Counted from the first letter of the stretch, positions 16,897 through 26,594 are shown. The stretch is DNA of 47,805 bases from Pelagibacteraceae bacterium AG-422-D23 (GCA_003213615.1 QCMQ01000008.1:1-47805), one strand, 5' to 3'. The notes: generated by a model not told the origin, from the letters alone. Made by a program: numbers and translations.

Positions 16897-17238
16897 TTAA
16901 GCAATAGGTAAACCATTCTCTGATTTTTGAGACGGATGAACTAATATTACTTTTCCTTCTTTATCAATTGATCCAAGAATAAGAACTTGAGAAACAACAC
17001 CAGCAATATTTTTTTCTGGAAAATTACAAACGCCTATTACCTGTTTGTCTTTGAGGTTTTCTTCATTGTAATAGTGTGTAATTTGAGCAGACGATTGCTT
17101 AATTCCTATTTCATTACCAAAATCTACTTCAACAACTAAAGAAGGTTTTCTAGCTTTTTCATTTTTTTTTACTGAAATAACTGTGCCAACTCTAATATCA
17201 ACTTTATCAAATATATCGTAGGTAATTTGTTCTTTCAT
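16897..17238 (-). CDS. csaA: CsaA-like tRNA-binding-domain protein
   Basis: This 113-residue protein is a stand-alone OB-fold of the type fused to methionyl- and phenylalanyl-tRNA synthetases. Motifs are FDKVDIRVGTVISV near 9-22, KPSLVVEVDFG near 31-41 and a C-terminal segment with HPSQKSENGLPIA. CsaA relatives are described as export-related chaperones that bind peptides or tRNA. It is the first gene of the eight-gene - strand run and lies only 18 bases from the divergent argE-type gene, so the two share a very compact promoter region. Confidence 0.88.
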   Translation of the reverse strand: MKEQITYDIFDKVDIRVGTVISVKKNEKARKPSLVVEVDFGNEIGIKQSSAQITHYYNEENLKDKQVIGVCNFPEKNIAGVVSQVLILGSIDKEGKVILVHPSQKSENGLPIA

Positions 17239-17256
17239 ATAATTAATATATAATGG

Positions 17257-18456
17257 ATGAAAAATATGAGTACAGAAAATAATTTAGATCTTTTATTTAA
17301 TAATTCCGTAAAGATTTTATCAGACTTAATTGGTTTTAAAACTATATCTGGTGAGGATAATACTGCCTTAATTAATTACTGCGATGATATCTTGAAAAAA
17401 TTAGGCGCTACTTCTTTTAGAACTTATGATGATGAAAAAAAAAGAGTAAATCTATTTGCAACTCTTAAAACTAAAAGTTCAAACAACAAAAAACCAATAA
17501 TTTTATCAGGTCATACAGATGTTGTTCCTGTTTCAAAGGGTTGGAGTTCAGACCCTTTTACCGCAACAATTAAGGAGGATAAATTATATGGAAGAGGTTC
17601 ATGTGATATGAAAGGTTTTATCGCATGTGCTTTGGCATATGCTCCAATTTATTCAAAATCTAATTTAGATAGAGATATTCATTTTTCTTTTACATTTGAT
17701 GAAGAAACAGCATGTATAGGAGCCCCAATATTAATTGAAGAATTAAAAAGAAGAAATATTAAAGATGGTATTTGTATTGTTGGCGAACCTACTAACATGA
17801 AGATTATTGATGCGCACAAAGGATGTTATGAATACACAACACATTTTAAAGGTCTGGCAGGACATAGTTCAGCGCCTCATAAAGGTGTAAGTGCTGTTGA
17901 GTATGCATCAAGATATGTAAATAAATTAATCGAATTAAGAGAAAAACTAAAAGAAAGAGAGCCAAAAGACTCTATTTTTGATCCACCTTTTTCTACTCTA
18001 TCAATTGGTGGGGTATTTGGCGGTATAGCCCACAACGTAATCGCAGATAAATGTCATGTTAATTGGGAAACAAGACCTGTTGTAAAAGAAGATGGTATAT
18101 TTTTAAATCAGGAAATAGACAAATATGCAAATGAAGTTTTGCTTCCAGATATGAAAAAAGTTTTTCCTAATGCTTCAATTGAAAAAAATATTATAGGTGA
18201 AATAATTGGGTTTGATAGAAAGAACAAATCAGATGCATGTGAATTAATATCAAGTTTAACTGGAGATAATTCTAGACAAGTTGTTTCTTTTGGAACAGAG
18301 GCAGGTCTATTCCAGGAAATAGGTATTAGTACAGTTGTGTGTGGTCCTGGTTCAATTGAACAAGCTCATAAAATTGATGAATTTATAATTTTAGATGAAT
18401 TAAAAAAATGCTTAAAACTACTAGAAGGTATTAAAGAAAAATCTTCTATAAATTAA
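17257..18456 (+). CDS. argE: acetylornithine deacetylase (ArgE, M20 family)
   Basis: This 399-residue M20 metallohydrolase should remove the acetyl group from N-acetylornithine in arginine synthesis. Metal and catalytic motifs are SGHTDVVPV near 84-92, GRGSCDMKGF near 110-119, FDEETACIGA near 146-155 and VGEPTNMKI near 174. SFGTEAGLFQ near 344 and GPGSIEQAHKIDEF near 360-373 supply the last ligands and match ArgE over generic aminoacylases. Starts at ATG 17257, with an alternative ATG three codons later. Its stop codon overlaps the stop of the convergent aldehyde dehydrogenase. Succinyl-diaminopimelate desuccinylase and other M20 enzymes are less likely. Confidence 0.82.
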   Translation: MKNMSTENNLDLLFNNSVKILSDLIGFKTISGEDNTALINYCDDILKKLGATSFRTYDDEKKRVNLFATLKTKSSNNKKPIILSGHTDVVPVSKGWSSDPFTATIKEDKLYGRGSCDMKGFIACALAYAPIYSKSNLDRDIHFSFTFDEETACIGAPILIEELKRRNIKDGICIVGEPTNMKIIDAHKGCYEYTTHFKGLAGHSSAPHKGVSAVEYASRYVNKLIELREKLKEREPKDSIFDPPFSTLSIGGVFGGIAHNVIADKCHVNWETRPVVKEDGIFLNQEIDKYANEVLLPDMKKVFPNASIEKNIIGEIIGFDRKNKSDACELISSLTGDNSRQVVSFGTEAGLFQEIGISTVVCGPGSIEQAHKIDEFIILDELKKCLKLLEGIKEKSSIN

Positions 18457-19886
18457 CTCCAGCCACCTACTGCTTTTACTTCTAAGAATTCCTCAAGACC
18501 ATGTTCGCCTGCTTCACGACCTATTCCAGAATGTTTAAAACCACCAAAAGGTGCATCAACAGCAATACCAGCACCATTAACATCAACCATTCCAGATCTT
18601 AATTTTCTTGCAACTCTTTGTACTTTTTCAGAGTCTTGAGTTTGGATATAGTTTGTTAATCCATAAGTAGTATCATTTGCAATTTTTATTGCTTCTTCTT
18701 CTGTTTCAAATGGAATAACCGATAAAACTGGTCCAAAAATTTCTGTTCTTGCAACATCCATATCATTATTTACATCTGCAAAAACAGTTGGTTTAACAAA
18801 GTAACCTTTATCTAAACCATCTGGTTTACCTGTTCCTCCAGCTACTAATTTTGCACCTTCATCTATTCCTTTTTGGATTAAAGTTTGTATTTTATTGTAT
18901 TGAGTTTCTGAAATAACTGGACCTATATGTTCTCCTTCTTTTTTAGGATCGCCAACTTCAAAGTTTTCAGTATAATTTTTTAATCTCTCAATAGCTTCAT
19001 CATACATTGATTTTTCAACCAACATTCTTGTTGGTGCATTACAAGATTGCCCTGAATTTCTAAAACATCTCAAAGCACCTCTTTCAATAGCTTCTGGATC
19101 AGCATCTTTAAAAATAATATTTGCTCCCTTGCCACCTAATTCTAAGCTTACTCTTTTAAAATCTTTAGCGGCATTTTGTGAAATCAAAGCTCCTGCTCTT
19201 GTTGATCCTGTAAAAGAAATCATATTAATATCTGGATGACTTGTAAGAGCGTCACCTGTTGTTGTTCCATCACCATTAACTAAATTAAAAACCCCTTTTG
19301 GAAATTTTACTTCGTCAATAATTTCAGCAAGTATCATTGAAGATAACGGTGCTAACTCTGATGGTTTTAAAACCATAGTGCATCCTGATGCAATTGCTGG
19401 CATTACTTTTAGGCAAACTTGGTTCATCGGCCAATTCCATGGCGTTATTAATGCACAAACACCTTTTGGTTCATAAATTAATCTTTGGTTAGGAGCGTGT
19501 TCTCCTAATGGTTTTTCAAATTTAAAATTCTTTAAATATCTTATAAATGATTTGATATGACTTGCTCCTGTTCCTGCTTGTAATTTTGTAGCAAAATCTT
19601 TTGGAGCACCCATTTCAAGAGTTATAGCTTCTGCAATATCTGCCCATCTTTTTTTATAATTTTCATAAAGTTTTTCCAATAGTGCAATCCTTTCTTCTTT
19701 AGAAGAAAAAGCCCAAGACTCGTAAGCATCTTTTGCTGCACTAACTGCTAGATCAACATCTGTTTTATTTCCTAAACTAATTACAGCACAATTTTCTTCT
19801 GTAGCTGGATCGATTACTTCAATTTCCTCAGCACTATTTGGTTTAACCCATGCTCCATTAATATAAAAATTTTTTTTATCTAACAT
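18453..19886 (-). CDS. NAD(P)-dependent aldehyde dehydrogenase
   Basis: This 477-residue protein has the full ALDH catalytic set: Asn151 in PWNWP, the coenzyme loop SFTGSTRAG near 224-232, the general base Glu249 in SLELGGKGAN and nucleophile Cys282 in GQSCNAP. It oxidises an aldehyde to the acid. It lies 20 bases downstream of the agmatinase-family gene in the same direction. A 4-aminobutanal or 4-guanidinobutanal type substrate is one possibility from context, but the sequence itself does not fix substrate. The 3' end overlaps the convergent argE stop by 4 bases. Confidence 0.88.
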   Translation of the reverse strand: MLDKKNFYINGAWVKPNSAEEIEVIDPATEENCAVISLGNKTDVDLAVSAAKDAYESWAFSSKEERIALLEKLYENYKKRWADIAEAITLEMGAPKDFATKLQAGTGASHIKSFIRYLKNFKFEKPLGEHAPNQRLIYEPKGVCALITPWNWPMNQVCLKVMPAIASGCTMVLKPSELAPLSSMILAEIIDEVKFPKGVFNLVNGDGTTTGDALTSHPDINMISFTGSTRAGALISQNAAKDFKRVSLELGGKGANIIFKDADPEAIERGALRCFRNSGQSCNAPTRMLVEKSMYDEAIERLKNYTENFEVGDPKKEGEHIGPVISETQYNKIQTLIQKGIDEGAKLVAGGTGKPDGLDKGYFVKPTVFADVNNDMDVARTEIFGPVLSVIPFETEEEAIKIANDTTYGLTNYIQTQDSEKVQRVARKLRSGMVDVNGAGIAVDAPFGGFKHSGIGREAGEHGLEEFLEVKAVGGWS

Positions 19887-19906
19887 GTTTTGAAACTATC
19901 CTTTCT

Positions 19907-20866
19907 TTATGATTTTGCAAATAAATTTGTTAATTCGTAAACTATTGTTGCAGCAGCAAGGGATGTAACCTCTGCATGGTCGTATGCAGGAGAAACTTCT
20001 ACTACATCAGCAGAAACTAAATTTAATCCAGACAAACCTCTTAAAACATTTACCATTTCTCTCGTTGTCATCCCTGCAATTTCTGGTGTTCCTGTACCAG
20101 GTGCAAATGCAGGATCCAACACATCAATATCTATTGATAGATAAAGTGGATTGTCTCCTACTCTCTTTCTAATCCTTTCAGCAATTTTATCTGTCCCCTC
20201 TGTTTGAAATTCATCACAATGAATTATTTTAAAGCCAAAACTTTCATCATTTTTAATGTCATCTCTACTATAAAGAGGTCCTCGAATTCCAACATGCATA
20301 GAAGCATCATCTAAAAATAAACCCTCTTCTCTTGCTCTCCTAAAAGGAGTTCCATGAGTATAAGGTGCACCAAAATATGTGTCCCAAGTATCTAAGTGAG
20401 CATCAAAATGAACTAAAGATACAGGGCCCTTATTTTTTTTATTGATTGCTCTTAATAAAGGTACTGCAATAGTATGGTCTCCACCTAAACTTATAATTCC
20501 TCCAACCTTATTTAATAAATCTGTTGCGCCTACTTCTATTTGCTTAATTGCTTCATCAATACTAAATGGGTTACATGAAATGTCTCCAGCATCAGCAACC
20601 TGTTGGATTTTAAAAGGCTCAACATCATAATTAGGATGATAATTAGTTCTCAAATGTCTAGAAGCTTGTCTTATGCTTTGTGGGCCAAATCTTGCTCCAG
20701 GTCTATAACTTGTACCAGCATCAAATGGAACACCAACAATTGCAACATCACAACTTTCAACATCTCTCAATTCTGGCAATCTTGCAAAAGTACTCGGTCC
20801 AGCAAATCGTGGTACTTTTGTTCCACTTACTGGTTGAATAGGATTTTTGTTTCTTTCTTTTGTCAT
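19907..20866 (-). CDS. speB: agmatinase / guanidino-acid ureohydrolase
   Basis: This 319-residue ureohydrolase has all binuclear manganese ligands: LGGDHT (His131), FDAHLDTWD (Asp155, His157, Asp159) and LSIDIDVLDPAFAPGTGTPE (Asp246, Asp248). It would release urea from agmatine or from a guanidino acid such as 4-guanidinobutyrate. Agmatinases and guanidinobutyrases cannot be separated by the motifs alone, so the symbol marks the family. The gene is followed by an aldehyde dehydrogenase, and the window also holds a polyamine-type ABC transporter. The start is ATG at 20866, and a 14-base palindrome lies 14 bases upstream. Confidence 0.85.
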   Translation of the reverse strand: MTKERNKNPIQPVSGTKVPRFAGPSTFARLPELRDVESCDVAIVGVPFDAGTSYRPGARFGPQSIRQASRHLRTNYHPNYDVEPFKIQQVADAGDISCNPFSIDEAIKQIEVGATDLLNKVGGIISLGGDHTIAVPLLRAINKKNKGPVSLVHFDAHLDTWDTYFGAPYTHGTPFRRAREEGLFLDDASMHVGIRGPLYSRDDIKNDESFGFKIIHCDEFQTEGTDKIAERIRKRVGDNPLYLSIDIDVLDPAFAPGTGTPEIAGMTTREMVNVLRGLSGLNLVSADVVEVSPAYDHAEVTSLAAATIVYELTNLFAKS

Positions 20867-20880
20867 TTTTTAATAATCTA

Positions 20881-20894
20881 AGATAATATTATCT
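20881..20894. promoter_or_regulatory. 14-base perfect palindrome in a divergent promoter
   Basis: AGATAATATTATCT reads the same on both strands. It lies in the 53-base gap between the divergent agmatinase-family gene and the secreted HExxH protein, about 14 bases from one start and 25 from the other. The position suits an operator, but such AT-rich palindromes also arise by chance in this genome. Confidence 0.35.
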
Positions 20895-20919
20895 AATCTA
20901 ATTCGTCTATAATTATTTA

Positions 20920-21648
20920 ATGAAAATTTTAATTTTATTTATTCTTTTATTTCATATTTCACATGTAAATGCTGACGAAATTTATAACCTGATAAAAATT
21001 CCAAATTTAGAAATTTATAAATTAAAAAACAATAATAATATTCGTTATTTGATCGCTAAGGGTAATTTTAAAATTGGTGTAAATAAAAACATTTCTTGCA
21101 ATAAAGTTAATACAAATAATTTAAATACAAAATTTCCTTTAATTGAAAAGAATCTTAATAAATATAATTCTAATTTTCTTAATCAAATAAAATTAAAATA
21201 TGTTGTATTTTGTGAAAATTTATTAATCTCCGAAATTAATACTGGAGGAATACCTGATAATAAAAACAGAACCTTAATTTTAGATATTAATTTTAATCAA
21301 AAATATTTTGAAAGAATGATACATCATGAAATTTTTCATATGATTCAAAATACTCACATTGAATATTTTGATGAAGATAAATTTTCTTCTTTTAATCAAA
21401 CATCATTTGATTATGCTGAATGTTCAACTTGTTCTGATAGATTAAATTTAGATCCATATGAAAAAACTGATGGTTTTTTGACAGAATATTCTAAATCAAT
21501 TCCATCAGAAGATATGGCTGAAATTTTTTCATTTTTAATGACTGATAAAGAAATAATTGAAGATAAAATTAATAATGACAAAATCCTGAATAAAAAAGTG
21601 AATTTTATAAAATTAAATTTAGCTAAAATAGATAAAAATATTTTATGA
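20920..21648 (+). CDS. secreted HExxH putative zinc metallopeptidase
   Basis: I do not recognise a named family, but the 242-residue protein has an N-terminal signal (MKILILFILLFHISHVNA), a zinc-binding HHEIFHMIQ with His136, Glu137 and His140, and about 60 residues later the block TDGFLTEYSKSIPSEDMAEIF. The last resembles the GF.SEY....EDxAE segment that carries the third ligand (Glu) in gluzincin-like putative peptidases. Cysteines at about 60, 98, 168 and 171 could form disulfides, consistent with a periplasmic location. The rest is extremely rich in Asn, Lys and Ile. Its stop overlaps the next ATG (ATGA), so the cyclophilin is translationally coupled to it. Confidence 0.65.
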   Translation: MKILILFILLFHISHVNADEIYNLIKIPNLEIYKLKNNNNIRYLIAKGNFKIGVNKNISCNKVNTNNLNTKFPLIEKNLNKYNSNFLNQIKLKYVVFCENLLISEINTGGIPDNKNRTLILDINFNQKYFERMIHHEIFHMIQNTHIEYFDEDKFSSFNQTSFDYAECSTCSDRLNLDPYEKTDGFLTEYSKSIPSEDMAEIFSFLMTDKEIIEDKINNDKILNKKVNFIKLNLAKIDKNIL

Positions 21649-22295
21649 TCAAAACTATTAAACCCTCGAAATCAGAGAAAATTTTATTTATATTTTTAAT
21701 TGGTCTTTCAATTTTTGCTTTTACATCTTTTTTTTTATTAAAAAATAAATGTCTATTTGTTGAAAAAAATAATTTAAGTAAACTTAATTTTAATAAACCA
21801 AATAATATTGCAGTAATGAATGTTGAGTGTGGAAATGTAATAATTGAACTTTATCCAGATATTTCTCCTAAAGCAGTAGAAAGATTTAAAATTTTAATTG
21901 AACAAAAAATGTATGATGGTTCCGCTTTTTATAAAGTTTCAGAAAATACTTTTGTACAAGCTGGTGATATTGAGTATGGAAATATAAATAATTTAGATTA
22001 TTCCAAAATTGGCAGCGGAAAGTCTGGATTAGGATTATTAAAATCTGAACTAAGCAATGATTTTATATTTTTAGAGGGAAGTGTAGGATTTGCTAGAACA
22101 ACAGATTTTGATACTGAAGATAGTGAATTCTTTATTACTCTTAAAGAAATTCCAATTTATCAAGGTGAATACACACCCATTGGAAAAGTTATCTATGGGC
22201 TTGATATACTTAAAACAATTAAAAAAGGTAATAAGGCAATTTATGTTTTAAGGCCTGACTATATTAATACTTTTAGAATGTTTAAATTTAATTAA
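21645..22295 (+). CDS. membrane-anchored cyclophilin-type peptidyl-prolyl isomerase
   Basis: This 216-residue protein has an N-terminal helix (about residues 13-31) that should anchor it in the inner membrane, facing the periplasm, and a bacterial cyclophilin domain from about 50. Seen motifs are GNVIIELYPDISPKAVERF, YDGSAFYKVSENTFVQAGD, GSVGFARTTDFDTEDSEFFI (from GSVG.A......SA.SQFFI in typical members) and YTPIGKVIYGLDIL. The active-site FxR is YK and the SQFFI glutamine is Glu here, so isomerase activity may be weaker. It overlaps the HExxH gene upstream by 4 bases and the convergent beta-oxidation gene downstream by 8. Confidence 0.85.
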   Translation: MIKTIKPSKSEKILFIFLIGLSIFAFTSFFLLKNKCLFVEKNNLSKLNFNKPNNIAVMNVECGNVIIELYPDISPKAVERFKILIEQKMYDGSAFYKVSENTFVQAGDIEYGNINNLDYSKIGSGKSGLGLLKSELSNDFIFLEGSVGFARTTDFDTEDSEFFITLKEIPIYQGEYTPIGKVIYGLDILKTIKKGNKAIYVLRPDYINTFRMFKFN

Positions 22296-24510
22296 CTAAA
22301 GGTTTTCCTGTAGATAAAGTGTGCTTAATTCTATCCTGAGTTTCTTTTGTTTCTATTAATCTCATGAAAGAATCTAACTCAAGTTTATAAAGATCATCTT
22401 CAGATAAAACTTTATCGATTGAAGTGTCTCCACCACTTAATACATTAGCTAACTCAGTCCCTACTACCATACCATGATCTAAAATTACCCTGTCATTATA
22501 TAGTTTTTCTAAAAGCTTAATCATTTTTTCTTTAAGTGCCTTTCCTGGTAATTTGAATGAGATTTCAGCTGGAGGTTTAAAATCACTATTTTCCTCAATT
22601 ATCGATCTAGATACATTTAGTAAACTATTTCTACTCATAATTTTCTTATTTTCTGGTAACAAATATTTTAGTGGCTCAGCCTCAACTGGTGATGTTGCTG
22701 TCTTACCGTATCCAATAATATCAAAAACTTTTAGAGGAGCGTAATCCGGGTTATTTTTTGACTCATTAGTTTGTGACCATCTCCATAACATTTCTTTACA
22801 ACCTCCACCTGCTGGAACAAGACCAACCATTGTTTCAACTAAACCAACTACAATATTAGTATGTGAAGCAACAAAATTACTTTGAACAAGAACTTCAAAA
22901 CCTCCTCCTAAAGTTAGTCCTGAAGGAGCTGATACAACTGGATATTTTGAATATTTAAGTTCTTTACAAGTATTTTGGAAATATTTAACAAATTTTTCAA
23001 TTGACTTAAAATCGCTTTTATCAGCAAAGTTCATTGTATAAGTTAAGTTTACTCCAGCTGAAAATTGCATACTTTCATTAATAATTATTAAAGGTTTATC
23101 TGTAGCTTTTTTCAATGCATCCATTGAATCATAATCAAGTGCGTTAGCTTTAGTAGTAAACTCAACAATATTAAAGTCATTAAATCTATAAATTGATGCT
23201 GAACTATTTCCATCAATGGTTTTTGCTGTTTTCTTAACTTTTCCCAAAGTTTCAATATCTGTATATTTTTGTCTTACACCATGAAAATTTTCATTTTTGG
23301 TTTTAGATAAATTTTCTAAAAATTTATTTCCTTTATAGTTTTTGAATTTGTCAAAAAAATTAGCAACACCAATTTCCTCTAACATTTCAAATGGTCCTTT
23401 GCTCCAATTAAAACCTAGCCTCATTGCTTCATCAATATCATTAAATTCATCTGTAATACCTGGAACTAATGATGAAGCGTAATTAATAATTTTAGAGATA
23501 ACTGACCAAGCGTACTCACCATATCTATCATCTCTATTGATTAAAGCTTTAAGATCAACTTTTTCAGACTTAATATTTATTTTTTGTGTAGGATGGTACT
23601 CTCCTGTTTCTAAATTTATTGCTTCAAGAATTTTTTTATTATCAACTTTATTCATTCTATAGAAACCCCCCTTACCTTTACGTCCCGTATATCCAGTTTC
23701 TATTAATTTTTTTACCAAAGTTATTTCTTTTGCAACTTCCTGAAATTCATCTGACTGCGGCAATTCTTTAATAAAGCTTTTTAAAACATCTGCCATCAAA
23801 TCTATTCCAATTAAATCGTATAAGCCAAATACTCCTGTTTTAGGTATTCCCATTGGTCTTCCAAAAATAGCATCTGCTTCTTCTATAGACAATTTCATTT
23901 TAAAAGCTTCGGTCATAGCAACTTGCATTGCATAAACACCAATTCTATTTCCTAAAAACCCTGGAGTATCGTTACATACTATAGCGCCTTTTCCTAAATC
24001 TACTTCGCAGAAAATTTTTAATTTTTTAATTTTTTCTAAATCACTTTTTTCATTTTTAACTATTTCTAGTAAATCCATATATCTAACCGGGTTAAAGAAA
24101 TGAGTGATGCAAAAATCTTTCTTATCATCCTCGGACATTTTTTGAGATAAAACACTTATTGGAATTGAAGAAGTATTTGATGAAACTATTGAGTCTTTCT
24201 TTCTTTGCTTAAATATTTTTTCATAAATATCATGTTTAATATCTATACGCTCTACCACTGCTTCTACTATCCAATCAGCTTCTGACACAATATTAAAATC
24301 ATCAGAAATATTTCCAACTTTAATGCCATCTATTTTGGATTTATCTATTAAAAGAGGTGGTCTAGATTTTTCTATTCTTTCTTTTGCTTTTTGACTAATT
24401 TCAGTTTTTAAGTCTAATAGAGTTACTGGAATATTTGCATTACAGAGTTGTGCTGCTATCCCGCTTCCCATTGTACCCGAGCCAATAACAACAACATTAT
24501 TAATTTTCAT
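22288..24510 (-). CDS. 3-hydroxyacyl-CoA dehydrogenase / enoyl-CoA hydratase fusion
   Basis: This 740-residue bifunctional beta-oxidation enzyme has the dehydrogenase first: NAD motif VVIGSGTMGSGIA near 8-20, HFFNPVRYMDLLEIV near 137-151 with the catalytic His, and CNDTPGFLGNR near 178. A second dehydrogenase C-terminal domain follows (NDIDEAMRLGFNWSKGPF near 361), then a crotonase domain with PVVSAPSGLTLGGGFEVLVQ near 513 and VGLVPAGGGCKEM near 546. This order is like FadN and opposite to FadB, where the hydratase comes first. A thiolase that could complete the spiral lies at 37303. It ends overlapping the cyclophilin gene. Confidence 0.88.
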   Translation of the reverse strand: MKINNVVVIGSGTMGSGIAAQLCNANIPVTLLDLKTEISQKAKERIEKSRPPLLIDKSKIDGIKVGNISDDFNIVSEADWIVEAVVERIDIKHDIYEKIFKQRKKDSIVSSNTSSIPISVLSQKMSEDDKKDFCITHFFNPVRYMDLLEIVKNEKSDLEKIKKLKIFCEVDLGKGAIVCNDTPGFLGNRIGVYAMQVAMTEAFKMKLSIEEADAIFGRPMGIPKTGVFGLYDLIGIDLMADVLKSFIKELPQSDEFQEVAKEITLVKKLIETGYTGRKGKGGFYRMNKVDNKKILEAINLETGEYHPTQKINIKSEKVDLKALINRDDRYGEYAWSVISKIINYASSLVPGITDEFNDIDEAMRLGFNWSKGPFEMLEEIGVANFFDKFKNYKGNKFLENLSKTKNENFHGVRQKYTDIETLGKVKKTAKTIDGNSSASIYRFNDFNIVEFTTKANALDYDSMDALKKATDKPLIIINESMQFSAGVNLTYTMNFADKSDFKSIEKFVKYFQNTCKELKYSKYPVVSAPSGLTLGGGFEVLVQSNFVASHTNIVVGLVETMVGLVPAGGGCKEMLWRWSQTNESKNNPDYAPLKVFDIIGYGKTATSPVEAEPLKYLLPENKKIMSRNSLLNVSRSIIEENSDFKPPAEISFKLPGKALKEKMIKLLEKLYNDRVILDHGMVVGTELANVLSGGDTSIDKVLSEDDLYKLELDSFMRLIETKETQDRIKHTLSTGKPLVN

Positions 24511-24559
24511 AAAAAACTTTTATATTAAATTTAATTTCGTATGTAACAAAAAAATTGTC

Positions 24560-26593
24560 CTAATTAATACTTTGTTGTTTTTTTAAATCATCTACTTTGA
24601 TATGACATCTAATAGAATTTCCATTTTCACCAATTTGCCAGGGTGGAACATCAGTTTTACAGATATCTCCTAATATTCTGGGACATCGACCTTGAAAAGA
24701 ACAGCCTTGTTCAGGCGGTTTCTCCTCAACTATGTCTTCTGCAACCAACTTAGGTTTAATATCTGGATCAGGCTCTAAGGCCGCACCTAATAGAACTTCT
24801 GTGTATGGATGTGAAGGTAACTCGTATACATTTTTTGATGGACCTATTTCACATAGTCTTCCTTGATATAAAACTGCAACTCTGTCACTAATAGCTCTTA
24901 CTACTGCCAAGTCATGAGATACAAATATATAAGTTGTACCGAAGTCTTCTTTTAATTCTTGTAGTAAGTTCAATACGGCTGCTTGAACTGAAACATCTAA
25001 TGCCGATGTTACTTCATCACAAAGAATAATATCTGGTTTTGCTGCAAATGCTCTTGCAACAGCAACTCTTTGTTTTTCGCCACCTGATAACTGACGTGGG
25101 TATCTTGTTAAATAAAATTCGCCAAGTCTAACTTTTTCTAACACTTCTATAATTTTTTGTTTTAATTCATCTCCTTTCAATCCAAAATATAATCTAAGAG
25201 GCTGTGATACTATTTCTTCAACAGTATGATTTGGATTAAGAGATTCATCTGGATTTTGAAATATTAATTGAATTGCTCTTAAAAAACCTGGATCTCTAGT
25301 TTTTAAATCATTTGATAAAACATTATCTTTATCAAATTTAATCATTCCATCTTTTGTTTTTAATAATCCTGCAATTGATTTTAAAATGGTTGATTTTCCA
25401 CTGCCAGACTCACCTACTAAAGCAAGAGTTTCACCTTTGTTGATATTAATATTAATATCTTGAACAGTTGGATTGCTATCATCAACTTTATTTAACAATT
25501 GATCAATGAACTTTTGTTTTGCATAGCTAATTGAAACTTTTGAAATATCTAAAATTTCATTTTGAAAAATATCATTATTTATTGATTTAACAGTATCTGA
25601 ATTTGTTTCTTTTACATTTATTAATTCTTTATATTTGAAACATCTAACGCTTGTATTTAAATCGTCTATGTATTCTAAGTTGGGAGAATTATTTTTGCAT
25701 TTGTCTTCTGAAAGATTACATCTTTTATAAAAACTACAGCCCATTTTAATTGTTCCTGGCTGAGGTTGGCTACCTGACATAGAGGCAGGTAGACCCGGAG
25801 AAGTTAATTTTGGTATAGATTTTAACAATCCAAACGTGTAAGGATGAATTGGATTTTTTAAAATACTTCTAACCGGACCATCCAAAACAATTTCGCCCGA
25901 GTACATAACGATTATTCTATCACTGACTTGTGCTATTGCTCCAAGATCGTGACTCACATAAACCATTGATGTTCCTGTATCTTTTGCAATAAAGTTTAAT
26001 AATTCTAATACATGTGCCTGTGTTGTTACATCTAATCCTGTTGTAGGTTCATCTAATAATAAAAGTTCAGGATTGCCTGCTAGAGCCATAGCGACAGCCA
26101 CTCTTTGCTGTTGTCCTCCAGATAATTCATGTGGGTATCTTTGGGCCATTATCTCAGGTGAAGGCAGTCTAACTTTATTAAGTAATTCTGAGATTTTTTT
26201 ATCTCTTTCCTCTTTCTTAAGATCTGTATGTAATTTTAAAGCCTCATCAATTTGATATCCAATTTTAAGATTTGGAGTAAGAGATTGACCAGCATTTTGT
26301 GGGATCATTGCAATTTTTCTCCCTCTTATATTTTCTAAATCTTTATTTTTCATTTCTAGAAGATTATTTGAATGAAATAAGCACTCTCCAGAAATGGTAT
26401 AAAGCCCATGCTTTACATAGCCCATCATAGCTAAGGCAAGAGTACTTTTTCCTGACCCAGACTCTCCAACAATTCCTACTGTTTCGCCTTTTTTAATAGT
26501 AGTTGAAATGTTTTTTAAAATTGAAATCTGTTCTCCTTTTTGACTTGTAAAACCAATTGTGAGATTATTAATTGTTTGTACTGAATTATCCAT
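24560..26593 (-). CDS. oligopeptide/opine-type ABC transporter, fused double ATPase (DppD-DppF type)
   Basis: This 677-residue protein joins two ABC ATPase domains. The first has Walker A GESGSGKS at 43-50, signature LSGGQQQR near 157 and Walker B LLLLDEP near 177. The second has Walker A near 394-401, LSGGEKQR later and ILCDEVTSALD. Each ends with the four-cysteine oligopeptide-transporter tail (CSFYKRC...C...RC and CSFQGRC...C...RC). I start at ATG 26593, one base after the upstream permease stop; a longer reading from 26647 would run 53 bases into that gene and adds only an unconserved 18-residue leader. It energises uptake by the two permeases upstream. Confidence 0.92.
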   Translation of the reverse strand: MDNSVQTINNLTIGFTSQKGEQISILKNISTTIKKGETVGIVGESGSGKSTLALAMMGYVKHGLYTISGECLFHSNNLLEMKNKDLENIRGRKIAMIPQNAGQSLTPNLKIGYQIDEALKLHTDLKKEERDKKISELLNKVRLPSPEIMAQRYPHELSGGQQQRVAVAMALAGNPELLLLDEPTTGLDVTTQAHVLELLNFIAKDTGTSMVYVSHDLGAIAQVSDRIIVMYSGEIVLDGPVRSILKNPIHPYTFGLLKSIPKLTSPGLPASMSGSQPQPGTIKMGCSFYKRCNLSEDKCKNNSPNLEYIDDLNTSVRCFKYKELINVKETNSDTVKSINNDIFQNEILDISKVSISYAKQKFIDQLLNKVDDSNPTVQDINININKGETLALVGESGSGKSTILKSIAGLLKTKDGMIKFDKDNVLSNDLKTRDPGFLRAIQLIFQNPDESLNPNHTVEEIVSQPLRLYFGLKGDELKQKIIEVLEKVRLGEFYLTRYPRQLSGGEKQRVAVARAFAAKPDIILCDEVTSALDVSVQAAVLNLLQELKEDFGTTYIFVSHDLAVVRAISDRVAVLYQGRLCEIGPSKNVYELPSHPYTEVLLGAALEPDPDIKPKLVAEDIVEEKPPEQGCSFQGRCPRILGDICKTDVPPWQIGENGNSIRCHIKVDDLKKQQSIN

Positions 26594-26594
26594 T

